A program made the translations under genes and the position numbers. This document shows, piece after piece, positions 22,769 through 34,918 of a stretch of DNA of 59,601 bases (position 1 is its first letter; every line of letters begins with the position of its first letter). The stretch is from Diphasiastrum complanatum (Eukaryota > Streptophyta > Lycopodiopsida > Lycopodiales > Lycopodiaceae): contig MU833211.1 in assembly GCA_029204225.1 (NCBI GenBank), positions 1 to 59,601 of the forward strand. Direction: 5' to 3'. The notes under the pieces were generated by a model that searched no databases, was not told the DNA's origin, and saw nothing but the letters and a program-made list of their open reading frames with translations.

Positions 22769-24956
22769 TGTATAAGTGTTGCAGTCGATTTTTCTTGAAG
22801 ATCGAGTTTATACGCCAAAGAACCAATTCTACGCACAATCCTGAAAGGTCCACAATAACGGGTAGACAACTTATAATGCTTCCCTGTACGTAACATCTTA
22901 GAATCTTTTGGAATCCTAAGATATACCCAATCATCAACTTTGAAATCTCTTGGAGATCTCTTAAGATTGGTATAGTGTTTAGCTCTGAGCACTTCGGATA
23001 CTATCCTTAGCCACTTGCAACATTTCTTGCATATCATGCAAAAAATCAGCAACCTTCTGGATCTTAACAGACTTCGTCTCAACATTTACTAGAGATCTAG
23101 GTTGAAAACCATACATAAGTATAAAAGGATTGTAACCTGTAGCATAATGTTTTCTACTATTATACGCAAACTCAACCAGTGGGAGATAATCTTCCCAATG
23201 AGATTGCCTATGAGAAACATACGTCCTCAAAATATCTTCCAGAGTTTGATTAGTCCTTTCTATCTGGCCATCTAATTCAGGATGATTAGAAGAACTTAAA
23301 CTCAAAGAAGTTTCAAGTTGATGGAATACTGCAGACCAAAAGTGACCTGTGAACTTAGGATCGCTATCACTAACAATGTCACTTGGCAGACCATACAACC
23401 GAAATAATTCATACGCCAAAGAATCAAATTTCTTATTTTGGATATCTAATGGATGTAACAAACCACCAGCCTTATGGCGTTCAGCCTTTGCTAGGTGACA
23501 GGGTTTGCATTTAACAACATATGACTCGACATATGGCTTGAGCTTTGGCCAATAAAATTTTCTCTTAACCAAGTCCAGAGTCTTGTGTATACTAGGATGT
23601 CCTGCACAGGGTATGTCATGAAATTCAAACAAAATCTTACGTTTGAGCTCATCATCACCAGGTACACAAACTCTCCCATTCCGAAATAGTAATCCATCTC
23701 GAATGGTGAACTGTTCCACAATCTTCTTATCTTTCTTAGTTAGTTGAGTCCCCTGTGTTTATGACTCAACACTGTCCACATTTCTTCCGGCCTGAACAAT
23801 GTTTCAAATGTGACCAAAATGAGAATCTGATTCATATTTTCCTCTCAGCGAAAGATATAGATCCGTAGAAATCTGGGTGAATGACAACTCGTTCAGTTCA
23901 CCGATCTGACTAAGAGCATTTGCAACTTGATTAGAGTTGTCTCTTATGTAACAGATTTCATGATTGAATTCTTGCAACCATTCAGCCCATCGAGCTTTTC
24001 TCCCCCGACGATCATGTTGATTACAAAAATACTTAAGAGGCTGGTGATCCGTATACACTACAACCTTACTACCATACAAGTAGTGTCTCCAGGTTTTAAG
24101 TGCATGGATTACAACAAACAATTCCTTTTCTTGCGTAGTATAGCGCAACTGAGGACCAATGAATTTTTTGCTCTCAAATGCCAGTGGCCTATCCATTTGT
24201 AATAGAATCGCTCCAACTGCAACATCACTTGCATATGTTGTCATGACGTAAGGTAAATCTGGATTTGCAATTTGTAGCACGGGAGCTAAAACAATCATTG
24301 TTTTAAGTTTTTCAAAACATTGATTCAATTTCTTGTTCCAAACAACAGGCGAACTAGGTTCATTCCTCTTTTTCTTTTTATTAACAAACCCTTTTGTCAG
24401 ATTATTAAGCGATGTTGCTAACTTAGCATAATCCTCAATAAATCTCTTGAAGAAAAGTGTAAAACCTAAGAATGACTTTACTTGCGTCACAGTTCCCGGA
24501 ATTGGCCACTCAATCACAATCTTGATTTTATCCTCATCAATCTTGATCCCATTTACTGTGATTTTATGACCGAGATAAAGCAACTCTTACTTAAAGAATT
24601 CACACTTGGACTCTTTAGCGTAGAGTAACTCCCGACGGAGTTTCATCAAGACAATTTTTAAGTGTTCTACGTGTTCCACCAAGGATTTACTGTAAACAAG
24701 AATGTCGTCTAAGAATACAACCACAAACTTCCCCAAATATGGACGAAATAAATCATTCATCATTTGCTGGAACGTTGCTGGAGCATTCGTTAATCCAAAT
24801 GGAAATACTAATAATTTATAATGACCAAATCTAGAACGAAATTCTATCTTTTGGACATCTCATGACTTAATTCTTATTTGATGGTACCCTGTCCTGAGAT
24901 CTATCTTGGTGAAATACCGTGCTCCACCCAAGCGATCTACAAGGTCATCCATCCTG
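22769..24956 (-). pseudogene. Gypsy RT 3' part, RNase H and integrase (below the copia insertion)
   Basis: Minus strand from the copia insertion downward: [20 protein letters not shown] (RT), IRVFLGF-type thumb region (VKSFLGFTLFFKRFIEDYAK), RNase H with YTDHQPLKYFCNQHDRRGRK, integrase zinc finger with VKCKPCHLAKAERH, then the core. Within integrase, sequence jumps from NKKFDSLA straight to FRLYGLPSDIVSDSDPKF, deleting the region with the first catalytic Asp; the second Asp and the Glu (DGQIERTNQ) remain. The C-terminal region ends at EKSTATL instead of the expected HPVFHVS. Several stops, among them in the 24583 and 22979 frames. Confidence 0.88.
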
Positions 24957-24961
24957 GGTAA

Positions 24962-26319
24962 TGACGGGGCAAGGGATATAGGAAGAATGAGAACGGAGAA
25001 GAGAGCAAGAATATTTCGGAACAGCTCTCCCATTTTAATTGGTTGCTAGGTACAAAAATAGTCTAATAGAAAGCTTATGCTGAAGATGATTACAACTTTA
25101 TCTGTTCTGATTGCCCAACAGGATCTTAAAAATTAATTTATACTCCAAAACAAGCAGTCCACCGAAGAGATTGGAGATGGTTTGTATGTGATACTACTGA
25201 AATCAGATTCAACGTGAAGTATAGTTCTGAAATAAATGGAAGAGCAGTATGATATCGCAAGTTCTTCAGGCGTCAAAGACAACCATCGTCTGATCAGAAA
25301 CTGAGGAGTCGTAGATGTCCATGTTCTGATCAGAGTGAGTAAACAAGCGCGATCAAACAACAACGAAAGTGCATTCAATCACAACAAGCATTCATCTATG
25401 TTGTACACAGATAGAAACGTGCTGCTGCTATTAAACTGAAGCACAATACAAATAACAACTACAAAAAAAAATTGACAGCGTAATTGGGAGGCTCAATAAT
25501 ACGTCTCATGGATGGAGCAACCACTACTTTGTGCTTCGATGATCTACTTATAGATTTCATCCGTGTATTAATTGCATTGAATGATTGTCACCTAATTAGA
25601 AAAGCCGTTGTACTTGGAAGTATATGACTTTTGTGACAACTATACATAGAGTATATGGTCAACAAATTAGTATCGTTGATGCGGATAGGGACATCGCTGG
25701 AACGTTTCTCGTTTATTTTAGATGACCTTCGGGATTTTTCTCTCTCTTTGCATTTTTCGCAAAAAGCCGAAGGTGTCCTTAGAAAGGCGAAGATGTCGGT
25801 TAAACAGTTTAACTCATGAAAGTAGATGACCTTTGCTTTGCATTTCGAGAAAATGGGAAAAAGTCGAAGGTGTTAAAAACATAAACTTTTGAACTATACA
25901 AGTGTCGCATTTCGGAGAAATGCGAAAAAACCGCAGCTGTTGAAAACATAGTGTATTTCTGCAGACTGTCGAAATTGCAATGTATTTCTACAGACTTGTT
26001 CTAAATGCTAATTTTGTGGAAGTTGTTGAAGATGGCCAAGTCTTCAATGACTTCAAGTTATTGAACTTAACATCTGAACTTAAAATTATGATAGGATTGG
26101 TTACCCTTTGCTGGAGATCAGCCGGAAGCCCGTTGTAGACGTTCTTCAAATAAATTGGTTGTCTAAGTTTGTGATTCCTACTGGTATCAGACGAGCAGAC
26201 GTAGAACCAAAGTTGGTTTCACCTGACCCTAGATAAATGATCAATAAACATGCAGGAAGAATCATGCAGTAGAAATTAGTCATTCACCAAGGAGACAACT
26301 GTGGGCTTAATTTCCAACA
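24962..26319 (-). repeat. Copia 3' LTR
   Basis: 1358 bp, TGACGGGGCAAGG...TTCCAACA on the plus strand. It aligns along its length with the LTR at 31703-33066 with scattered substitutions and small indels. It contains cgaaggtg-type words around 25740-25930. Confidence 0.95.
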
Positions 26320-26332
26320 GCCCCCCTTAAGG

Positions 26333-29300
26333 TCACGGTTGGTGCCTTGGTATCTTCGTCAGGTTCAGCATGTTGAAGGACTTCTGTTGCTTGATCCTGG
26401 GAAGCACTTTGGTGAAGTTGTCTGCGACCATTTTTGTTGTGGAGCAGTATTGAAGGATCACTTGCCCTGAAAAAACTTTATTCCGAATGAAATGATACTG
26501 GATTTCTATGTGCTTGGATTTGCCATGAAATTTGGGATTCAGTGACAGTGAAATACAGCTCAAGTTGTCACACGGAATGGTGGTGGCATTGAATTGAGTG
26601 TGATGTAAGTCGTGAAGTAACAACCTGATCCATACGGCTCAAGTTGCGATGTACTCTGCCTCTATCAAAGAAAGTGCAACTAATTTTTGCCAGATAGAAA
26701 CAGAACCCGGAGGTAGATTTTCTCGTAGAGACTGTTCCTCCCCAATCTGAGTCGGAGTAGCCTCGCAGGACGAGTGGGTCGATAGCATTTTCATCATAAC
26801 ATAAAATGTGATCTAAACTTTCCAGAATATATCTCATCACTCTCTTCAATGCTTTCCAATGAGAGGTCATGGGATTAGACATGAATTGACCTAACATGCT
26901 AACAGTGTATGCTAAATCTGGTCCAGTACACAACATTGCATACATTAGAGATCCGATTAGTGAATGATAAGGGTACATCGCTAAGTTGAGTACTTCACTA
27001 TCAGTCTTAGCACAAGAAGGTTTAGTCAATACTATACTTGGATCCATTGGAGTATCAATTGGTTTGCAATCAAACATATGGAATTTTTCTAAAATGCCTT
27101 TTAGATATGTTTGCTGGCTAAGATAGATCTTTTTGTGAATTCTATCTCTAGTAATGTGAATTCCTAGCAAAGAATGAACAGCTCCTAAATCAGTCATGTC
27201 AAAATCCTTTGACGATCACTCTTATTAGTGTGCAGAAGAGAAGCGTCGTTAGACAGAATAAATGCATCATCTATGTAAAGAACTATGTGAACTGAATTGG
27301 TGTCTATATGCTTTGAATAAACATTACAGTCAGTTGAATTGTTTGCAAATCCCAATTGAATGAGATAAGAGTTGATTCTATTGAACCATGCTCTTGCAGC
27401 CTATTTCAGACCGTAGATTGCTTTGTGCAGCTTGCACACTTTGTGCTCTTGGCCTTTGACTTCGAATCCTTCCGGTTGGAAGGTGCACAGCTCCTTTTCA
27501 ACATTGTCATTGAGAAATGTTGTCTTGACATCCATTTGGTGCATTTCGAGGTCTTCCATGGCTGCTACCGCAATCAGAGTCCTGATTGACTGCATCTTGA
27601 AGACAGGACTGAAAATTTCTTGATGATCCACTCCTTGGAGTTGAGTGAATCCTTTAACCACCAGCCGTGCTTTCCATTTGGCAATGGAACCATCAGAGCT
27701 GATCTTCTTCTTGAAGATCCACTTGTTGTCGATAACTCTCTTGTGAGTGGGGAAGTCGACCAATGTCAAGGTCTGATTCGTCAAAAGTGAGTTGTACTCA
27801 CTTTCCATAGCTTCTTGCCAATTCACAACATCCTTGGAGTTAATTGCTTTGGCTAGGCTCTCTAGTTCTTCTGATAAAGTCCAGAATGATTGAGGTGCAT
27901 ACCTCTCAAGAACTGTCCGAGTTCGTGAGGATTTGTGGACGTTTGGTTGACCAGAATGCGATGATGCTTCTTTTTGAATTTCTCCAGATCCGCTTGAGCT
28001 AGCTTGGTCTGGTCTGATGACAAGTACTGTCGGCTGCTCAGCTTCTGTAGCTGTAGCTGCAGGTTCTATAGAAGGAACATCAACGTTGGAAGGTTGAATG
28101 CTACGTAAAATAGGATGAAATGACATAGCATCGTTTATCGATGGTTGTTTGAAATCATAGTATGTATGTTCTTGAGATATTGCATCCCTAGAGACAAATA
28201 CTACATTGGTGGATGGATCATAAACTCTATAAGCTTTATGTTCATGAGGATAGCCAATGAAAATACATTTATTTGTCCTATGATCCAGTTTCTTCCTAAG
28301 CTGTTTAGGAATGTGAAGAAAACATATACAACCAAAGATTTTTAAATGTCTGACACTAGGCTTGTGCCCATGCCAATCTTTATAAGGAGTTTTGTTGTTG
28401 ACGGCTTTGGTGATGGATCTGTTCTGTACATAACAGGCTGTGGCAGTAGCTTTTGCCCAGAACTTTGCAGGTAGGTGTGCTTGATGTAGCACTGATCTGA
28501 CTGAGTTGAGAAGAGTTCGGTTCTTCCTTTCTGCAATCCCATTCTGTTGAGGTGAATAGGAAGTAGTGGCTTTTGATGCCATGTTCAGCCAGGTAGTCAG
28601 ACATCTCGTTGGAGATGTATTCGCCACCACCATCAGTTCGGAGTGCCTTCACTTTCCTAGATGTTTGTGTCTCAGCCATGGCCTTGAATCTCTTGAAACA
28701 TTCAAAGGCTTCAGATTTGTACTTAATGAACATGACTATAGACCATATGGAGTAATCATCTATAAAAGTGATAAAATAGACTGCATCTCCTAAGGATGGA
28801 TTTGGCATTGGACCACAAAGATTGCTATGTACAAGATCTAATATATGCTTTAATTTGATGGAATGTGATTTTGGAAACTTGCTTCTAGAATGCTTCCCAT
28901 AGATGCATGATTCAAAAAAGAAAAATTTCCTATCTAATGAAGAAGATAAATTCAGTCCATCAACTAAATTATTACAAAGCATATAAGAAAGTGATCTTGT
29001 ATTCACGTGTCCAAATCGACTATGCCATAGAACAGCACTGTCGTTTACATTTTCATTAGAGATACTAGCTAATGCAATTGAATTAGAGAGTACGTAAATA
29101 TTTTCAACTCTACTGCATGTAGTCAGAGGAGTATCTTTCTCGAATCTTGTACACTCCATGTAGCCCTCATCAGTTATCTTAGAGACTGATAACATGTTCT
29201 TTGATAACTGAGGAACATGAAAGACGTTAGAAACACAAATAGATAGATCGTTATTGAAGGTGATCTTCATTGTTGTTCCTTTGCCTTCCACGCGTATGGT

Positions 29301-29761
29301 GCTAGAATCTCCGAGGTAGATAAATTGGTCTCTGCTGTAAGCTGCGTACTCCGTTAACCATTCCTTGCAAGAGGTCATGTGTTGGGTAGCGCCGTTGTCC
29401 AGGTACCAGCTATCACAGTCTTCGAAATTGTTGTAAGCCATTAACAAGTGTGTGTCTTGCTCCTTGAATTCGACCGCATTGGAGGAGTCTGGCCGTCGCT
29501 CTTGTTGCTTCTTCTATGCCTCGTTGTAGATCCTGATGCGACACTCCTTGATGTCGTGATTAGCTCTTTTGCAATATTTGTAGAAAAGCTTCTTGCGCGA
29601 TCCACCATGCTCACCTTGAGTGTGAGGCTTCTGCTGTTGCTGCTGCACCTGATTCTTGCCCTTGGAATGATCTTTCTTCTTGGTGTATAGAGCCATGGAT
29701 TTGTCTTTGATAGACAGGTCGCTAGTCTTTCTCCGTATTTCTTCTTGAAGAAGATGACCAA
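26333..29761 (-). pseudogene. Copia gag end, protease, integrase, RT and RNase H
   Basis: Minus strand. Gag end with one zinc knuckle whose first Cys is replaced (YKYCKRANHDIKEC). Protease DSWYLDNGATQHMTSC. Integrase: LWHSRFGHVNTRSL, FITFIDDYSIW, RTDGGGEYISNE, then a frameshift near 28560 into TTSYSPQQNGIAERKNRTLL (catalytic Glu). RT: AMESEYNSLL, KWKARLVVKGFTQ, YGLK followed by a stop in place of Gln, LYIDDAFILSND (catalytic DD), IGSLMYAMLCTGPDLAYTVS. RNase H: YSDSDWGGTVSTRKSTSGFC, then a frame change, and HIEIQYHFIRNKV near the end. Only a handful of disabling changes, so it is one of the better-preserved pol genes here. Confidence 0.93.
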
Positions 29762-29774
29762 TCATGGGTGATGT

Positions 29775-31128
29775 TGTTGGAGAGAGGGAGATGAACAAGC
29801 TGAGAAAAGGTGTCGTATGTTAGAAACAAAAAAAGAAAAAAAGAAGCTCAAAGAGGTAAGATGAACACGAACGAGAAACGAACTCGAACAGAAAATGTTT
29901 GTGCGCAGCGGAACGAGCTATACGACTCTCTCCGTAAGCATGACTACGCCTATCAGAACGAAGAAAACGGTAGTGATGGGAATCACAATCGTTCTTGATT
30001 ACGTAGCCAAACTTTAATAAATGAATGAAGCTCCAAAAAAATGGTTTGTCGCAAATGGTAAGACAAACTATTCGTCGCGAATGATTTGCGAAGAGCTAGA
30101 CGGTGCTCGACTGATAATTAGTCGCAAATGATTCACAAAAGACAAGACTAAATGTTCGTCGTCTATTACCAAAAAGAACAACTAGAAAGATCAGACAAAA
30201 TGAATGATAAGCATAACAATATTAACATAGATCTGAACGCAGAACAAAGAACTATATCAGATTAAGTATATCATGTATACATGTCAATAATGCGGTAGAG
30301 CACAAGACAATAGCGGACAACACTGCGTGCCCTACGAAGCTTATACAATTTGTAAAGGAATAAAACCTTATTGCTGACAATCAAGAATCAATGCGCAAGG
30401 CATCTCCTTTGTCTCATTCATCAACTCATTCACTCATTAACATGAATACAGCAATGGTATCCAGTATATATACATTATATTACAGGTGTGCAGATGTGGA
30501 AAGTACAAAGTGGATGTGGTAGAGCACAAGACAATAGCAGATGAAACCGCGTGCCCTACGAAGCTTATACAATCTGTAAAGGAATAAAACCTTATTGTTG
30601 ACAATCAAGAATCAAGGCGCAAGACATCTCTTTCGTCTCATTCATCAACTCATCAACTCATTCACTCATTAACCTGAATACACCAATGGTATCCAGTATA
30701 TATACATTATATTATAGGTGTGCAGATGTGGAAAGTACAGAGTGGATGTGATGTCTGTAAGAGATCATGGTGGCTGCAGTCGTTGTCCAATCTGTTAGCG
30801 CAGCTGCATGGGGTGAGCGTGAAAAGGGTGTGACGTCAGCAGTGCTGAAGTGATCGTTGGTGATTACTCTTACAACTAGCCTTAGGATTAGATTTACAGG
30901 GTGCCTTTGCTTTTAGGGCACCTTCGACATTCTGTAAGATAATGTCTCCTTTTCGCTTGTCATCGTAACGTGTGTAAAAACACAGTGTTACGATTCTTTC
31001 GTCTTTTCTTCGTCTGTGCAAATTTGCGTGTAAATATGCAGACTGCACGACAACGTTAGTAAATATGCAGCATGAATGGAGGTAGATTAAAATGGGATTT
31101 AAGGAGAGTAGAGGGAATAAATCCAACA
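29775..31128 (-). mobile_element. Solo LTR inside copia gag
   Basis: 1354 bp with TGTTGGA...TCCAACA ends and a perfect 5-bp TSD GATGT (29770-29774 and 31129-31133). Taking it out joins the gag peptide ISTQPDI to SPMIGHLLQEEIRRK, which is normal copia gag order. No gene inside. Two tandem copies of a 224-233 bp unit occupy 30294-30750. Orientation is inferred from TATATATACTGG followed by a transcribed-looking region on the minus strand and is uncertain. Confidence 0.85.
30294..30750. repeat. Tandem duplication in the solo LTR
   Basis: Two copies starting ggtagagcacaagacaat at 30294 and 30518, about 224 and 233 bp, nearly identical apart from an extra caactcat in the second and scattered substitutions. 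Each contains a tatatatacatta TATA-like word, so the duplication doubles a promoter-like segment. Confidence 0.85.
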
Positions 31129-31133
31129 GATGT

Positions 31134-31664
31134 CCGGTTGTGTGGAGATCATCACGAGAAAGTGCTCATAGGACTTTGGAAGAGAATACAGCAATGTCAT
31201 GACAACATCATCATCTTGAATAGAACATCCTACAGCTGATAATTGATCTAACATGGACTTGAAGTTGTTGATGTGAGAAGTGATGGCAGTAAAATCAGAC
31301 AAGCTAAGAATAAAGAACTTCCTTCTAAGATGTAATCTCATGGTTACATCGTGAGTCTCATAGAGACTTGATAACAAGTCCAGTGCTTCCTTAGAGGTTT
31401 TGCACGTGGTAACGTGAGATATTTGGGAGTCGGCCAGATTGAGTGTGATGCATGCTAAGGCCTTCTGATCTTTGATCCTCTAGGCCTTTGCTTAATCACC
31501 ATCTTCTGGTACAAGTCTGCACCTTCTACTACATCCCAAAAATCTCTATCTATCAACATCATTCTAAGTTTTAACTTCTAGATCTAGAAGTTAGAACCAT
31601 TGAACTCGTCAATGACTCTAGCTTCACTGAGTGACGAAGATGATGAGCTACCTATATGAGACAT
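31134..31664 (-). pseudogene. Copia gag N-terminal part
   Basis: ATG at 31664, about 40 bp inside the 5' LTR, gives MSHIGSSSSSSLSEARVIDE then FNGSNF and a stop. Further on, with frame changes, come FWDVVEGADL, ALACITLNLA, LYETHDVTMRLHLRRKFFIL and LLYSLPKSYEHFLVMISTQP. This is the usual copia gag (UBN2-type) order. It is cut at 31133 by the solo LTR and resumes at 29769. Confidence 0.85.
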
Positions 31665-31702
31665 GATAACAGTATACAAATAGAATAAAATTAATTTTTT
31701 TC

Positions 31703-33066
31703 TGATGGGGCAAGGGAGATAGGAAGAATGAGAACGGAGAAGAGAGCAAGAATATTGTGGAACCGCTCTCCCATTCTAATCGGCTGCTAGGTGCAAAAAC
31801 AGTCTAATAGACAGCTTATGCTAAAGATGATTACACCTTTATACGTTCTGATTGCCCAATAGGATCTTAAAAATTAATTCATACTCTAAAAGAAGAGTAC
31901 AGTCCACCGAAGAGATTGGAAATGGTTTGTATGTGGTACTACTGAAATCAGATTCAACGTGAAGTATAGTTCTGAAATAAATGGAAGAGTACTATGATAT
32001 CGCGAGTTTCTCAGGCATCAAAGACAGTCATCGTCTAATCAGAAACTGAGGAGTCATAAGGGTCCGTGTTCTGATCAGAGTGAGTAAACAAGCGCGATCA
32101 AACAACAATGAAAGTGCATTCAATCACAACAAGCATTCATCTACATTGGTGTACACAGATAAGAACGTGCTGCTGCTATATTACATTGAAGCACAATACA
32201 AATAGCAATTACAACAAAAAATTGATGACCTAATTGGGAGGCTCAAATAATACGTCTCATGGACGGGGCAACCACTACTCTGTGCTTGGATGATCTATTT
32301 ATAGATTTCATCCGTGTATTAATTACATTGAATGATTGTCACCTAATTAGAAAATCCGTTGTACTTGAAAGTATATGACTTTTGTGACAACTGCATATAG
32401 GCTATATGGTCAACAAATTAGTATCATTGATGCAGACGAGGACGTCGCTGGAACGTTCCTCGTTTATTTTAGATGACCTTCGGGATTCTTCTCTCTCTTC
32501 ACACTTTATGCAAAAAGTCGAAGGTGCCCTTAAAAAGACGAAGATGTCTTTAAAGCAGTTTAACTCATGAAAGTAGATGACCTTCGCTTCGCATTTTTTG
32601 GGAAAATGCGAAAAAGCTGAAGGTGTTAAAAATAGAACTATGCAAGTGTCGCATTTCGAGGAAATGCAAAAAAATCGAAGCTGTTGAAAACATAGTGTAT
32701 TTCTACAAACTGTCAAAAAAGCAATGTATTTCTGCAGACTTGTTCTAAATGCTAATTTTGTGGAAGTTGTTGAAGATGGCCAAGTCTTCAATGACTTCAA
32801 GTTATTGAACTTAACATCTGAACTTGAAATAATGATAGGATTGGTTACCCTTTGCTGGAGATCAGCCGGAAGCCCGTTGTAGACGTTCTTTAAATAAATT
32901 GGTTGTCTAAGTTTGTGATTTCTGCAGGTATCAGATGAGCAGACGTAGAACCATAGTTGGTTTCACCTGACCCTAGATCAATGATCATCAATAAACATGC
33001 AAGAAGAATCATGAAATAGAAATTAGTCATTCACCAAGGAGACAATTGTGGGCTTAATTTCCAACA
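31703..33066 (-). repeat. Copia 5' LTR
   Basis: 1364 bp, TGATGGGGCAAGG...TTCCAACA on the plus strand, pair of the LTR at 24962-26319 and flanked outside by the TSD GGTAA. The bases inside its left edge (ctgatggggc preceded by a T-rich run) do not contain a TGGTATCAGAGC-type PBS. Confidence 0.95.
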
Positions 33067-33071
33067 GGTAA

Positions 33072-34378
33072 TGGATATTTATTTTTGATAGTCACTTTAT
33101 TAAGACCCTTGTAATCCACACACATCTAGAAACCTCCATCTTTCTTTGCTTTAAGAATAACATGAGCACTCCATGGTGATTTACTCGGTTGTATATGTCC
33201 CATCCTCAGATAGTTTTCTATTTGATTTGAAATCTTTGTCTCCTCTTTCTAAGAGAACTTATAAGGTTGTCTAGAGATAGGTTGAGTTCCTGGAATTAAC
33301 TCAATCATGTGGTCTACTGACCTAGATGGTGGTAAACCATGAGGTAATTCAGATGGAAAAACATCCCTAAATTCATAAATGATCTGTTCTTTCATTGCTT
33401 GTTCATGATCTAAATTTACTGAGTTAAGAATTGTTGAGAATTCACAACCATTTAGATTCATTTCAGGAACATCCACAACTGGAATAGCACATATTGAAAA
33501 AACTTCATATTCTGAATAATCCAATTCTCCATTTCATTAACTGTAGAAATCTGATCCAACAGATGTACAAAATTACTGTCAAATAATGTAACTACCTTAT
33601 CACCCTCCTTGAAAGTGAGAACATGCTTCTCAAAATCAATTAACAGAGAAGGCGATTTGCTAAATAACCATTCATTACCTAAGATTAAATCAGTACGAGC
33701 TAGGTCTAAAACATGAAAATTAACTAATTATGTGTGTCCTTGCATCAAAACTAGGAGCTCCAGGACTTTTACGTTCCAAGTCTCCAACTCTGCTCCTGAA
33801 GCTAGATAAACTTTATATCTATGGTTGCTGGCTTCAATTTCCAAGCTGAGTTTCTGCACAAGACAAGAATCAATAAAATTATGAGTTGAACCATTGTCCA
33901 ATAAAATACTCAATTCTTGATCTTTAACTGTGCCAATTAAATGGAAAAGTTCATTAGGCAAGAAAGAAGTAGTACTAAAAGAACATTTACACTCACAATC
34001 AGTCAAGTTAATCTCCAAAGTCTTACCATTGCCTCCTGGGATCTCAATCATGTGAGCATACACTTTCTTCCTTTATGGACAAAATTTCATCATATGTCCA
34101 GGCTTCTTACAGACGAAACATAAAATCTCTTTCTTAGCCTTTTCCCGAAACATAGATTTCTTAAATCTCTTTCTCTTCGGCTTCCTGGGTTACAATGCTG
34201 CTTGATTTAATTCGTCAAAATATTTTGCTTAGTCTGAACCGCGCTTCTTACCCTTCTTGGTTTTCAAAGTGGTTGGAATTTGCGCAAACTGCTTCCTGGA
34301 TGCCACCACTGTGGAATCATATGCTTTCGCAATCCGAAACGCATCCTTGAGATTTTGAAGCACATTTCGCCTGCATTC
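33072..34378 (-). pseudogene. Gypsy gag end, protease and RT start (above the copia insertion)
   Basis: Minus strand, following the PBS directly: gag C-terminal piece NLKDAFRIAKAYDSTVVASR, a zinc knuckle CFVCKKPGHMMKFC (34113-34072), protease LSILLDNGSTHNFIDS (Asn in the usual DSG/DTG loop), the linker and RT N-terminal region ELPHGLPPSRSVDHMIELIP, then the catalytic-domain start up to the copia insertion. Most of gag is missing: only about 270 bp separate PBS and zinc knuckle, against about 1 kb normally. Stops occur in the gag and linker parts. Confidence 0.88.
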
Positions 34379-34390
34379 GCTCTGATGCCA
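34379..34390 (-). promoter_or_regulatory. Gypsy primer binding site
   Basis: Minus strand reads TGGCATCAGAGC, one base off the initiator tRNA-Met complement, directly after the 5' LTR. Confidence 0.75.
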
Positions 34391-34391
34391 C

Positions 34392-34913
34392 TATAAGGGA
34401 AGCCCCTTAGATCCTGCTTACAAATCACAAACACAATGACAACACACTATGGAGAAACCACCCAACCAAGTAGAAGCATCCAATCAATCTATAGAAGCCT
34501 CATCCCCAAGCCAAGGAACAAGAAGCATGAATATAGAGTGAGAGCCTAGCAATGAATCCACAACCATGATGAGGAGTAGGATGAGTTTGGACCCAATATA
34601 TATAGAGCCAAAAGCATCCTGGGCACATAGCCATGCATGGCCCTAAGTTTCCTATACATAGATGCACCTAGAATAGAGTCTTAAGCATGGACCTACTATC
34701 CATAGAATTGTTATTGCTAACTCTACACATACATACACTATATCATACCTTGTCTAAACTCCATTTAGTGTGTTCTGGGCCTCACAAGGATATTAGTTAC
34801 TTTCGGGTCACGTCCAGTATGACGTGGCATAACTAACAGCTTGTTTCACTGGAGTACCGTGTATCCAAGACTAGGAGTATATTGTATCCTATGTACTGGT
34901 CATGGACATAACA
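34392..34913 (-). repeat. Gypsy 5' LTR
   Basis: 522 bp. Minus strand starts TGTTATGTCCATGACC and ends CTTCCCTTATA before the PBS. It matches both halves of the split plus-strand LTR. Confidence 0.88.
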
Positions 34914-34918
34914 ATCTA

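Larger units (their letters stand above)
24962..33066 (-). mobile_element. Full-length copia retrotransposon
   Basis: 8.1 kb element with two LTRs of 1358 and 1364 bp, both TG...CA, and a perfect 5-bp TSD GGTAA (24957-24961 and 33067-33071). Removing it restores the gypsy RT sequence on both sides. Gene order on the minus strand is gag, protease, integrase, RT, RNase H, as in copia. A polypurine tract (AAGGGGGGC on the minus strand) lies at 26320-26328. No initiator-tRNA PBS is visible next to the 5' LTR. Stops, frameshifts and differences between the LTRs show it is inactive and not recent. Confidence 0.95.
22769..34913 (-). mobile_element. Minus-strand gypsy element inserted in a sibling's LTR
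   Basis: Bounded by TG at 22769 and CA at 34913 and flanked by ACCTA (22764-22768) and ATCTA (34914-34918), a 5-bp TSD with one difference. It carries a 522-bp 5' LTR (34392-34913), PBS, a shortened gag, protease, RT, RNase H and integrase, and it is itself split by a copia element (24962-33066). Without the nested DNA it is only about 4.0 kb. The 3' LTR is almost gone: integrase runs into ACTTATACA, which resembles only the last bases of the LTR. A non-autonomous, internally deleted copy. Confidence 0.8.

Noticed and set aside
23390-23460. Apparent filler DNA in the gypsy integrase deletion, resembling the integrase C-terminal sequence SLAYEL
   Set aside because: KFDSLA is the normal sequence before the catalytic region in this family, so a simple deletion with short homology explains the join.
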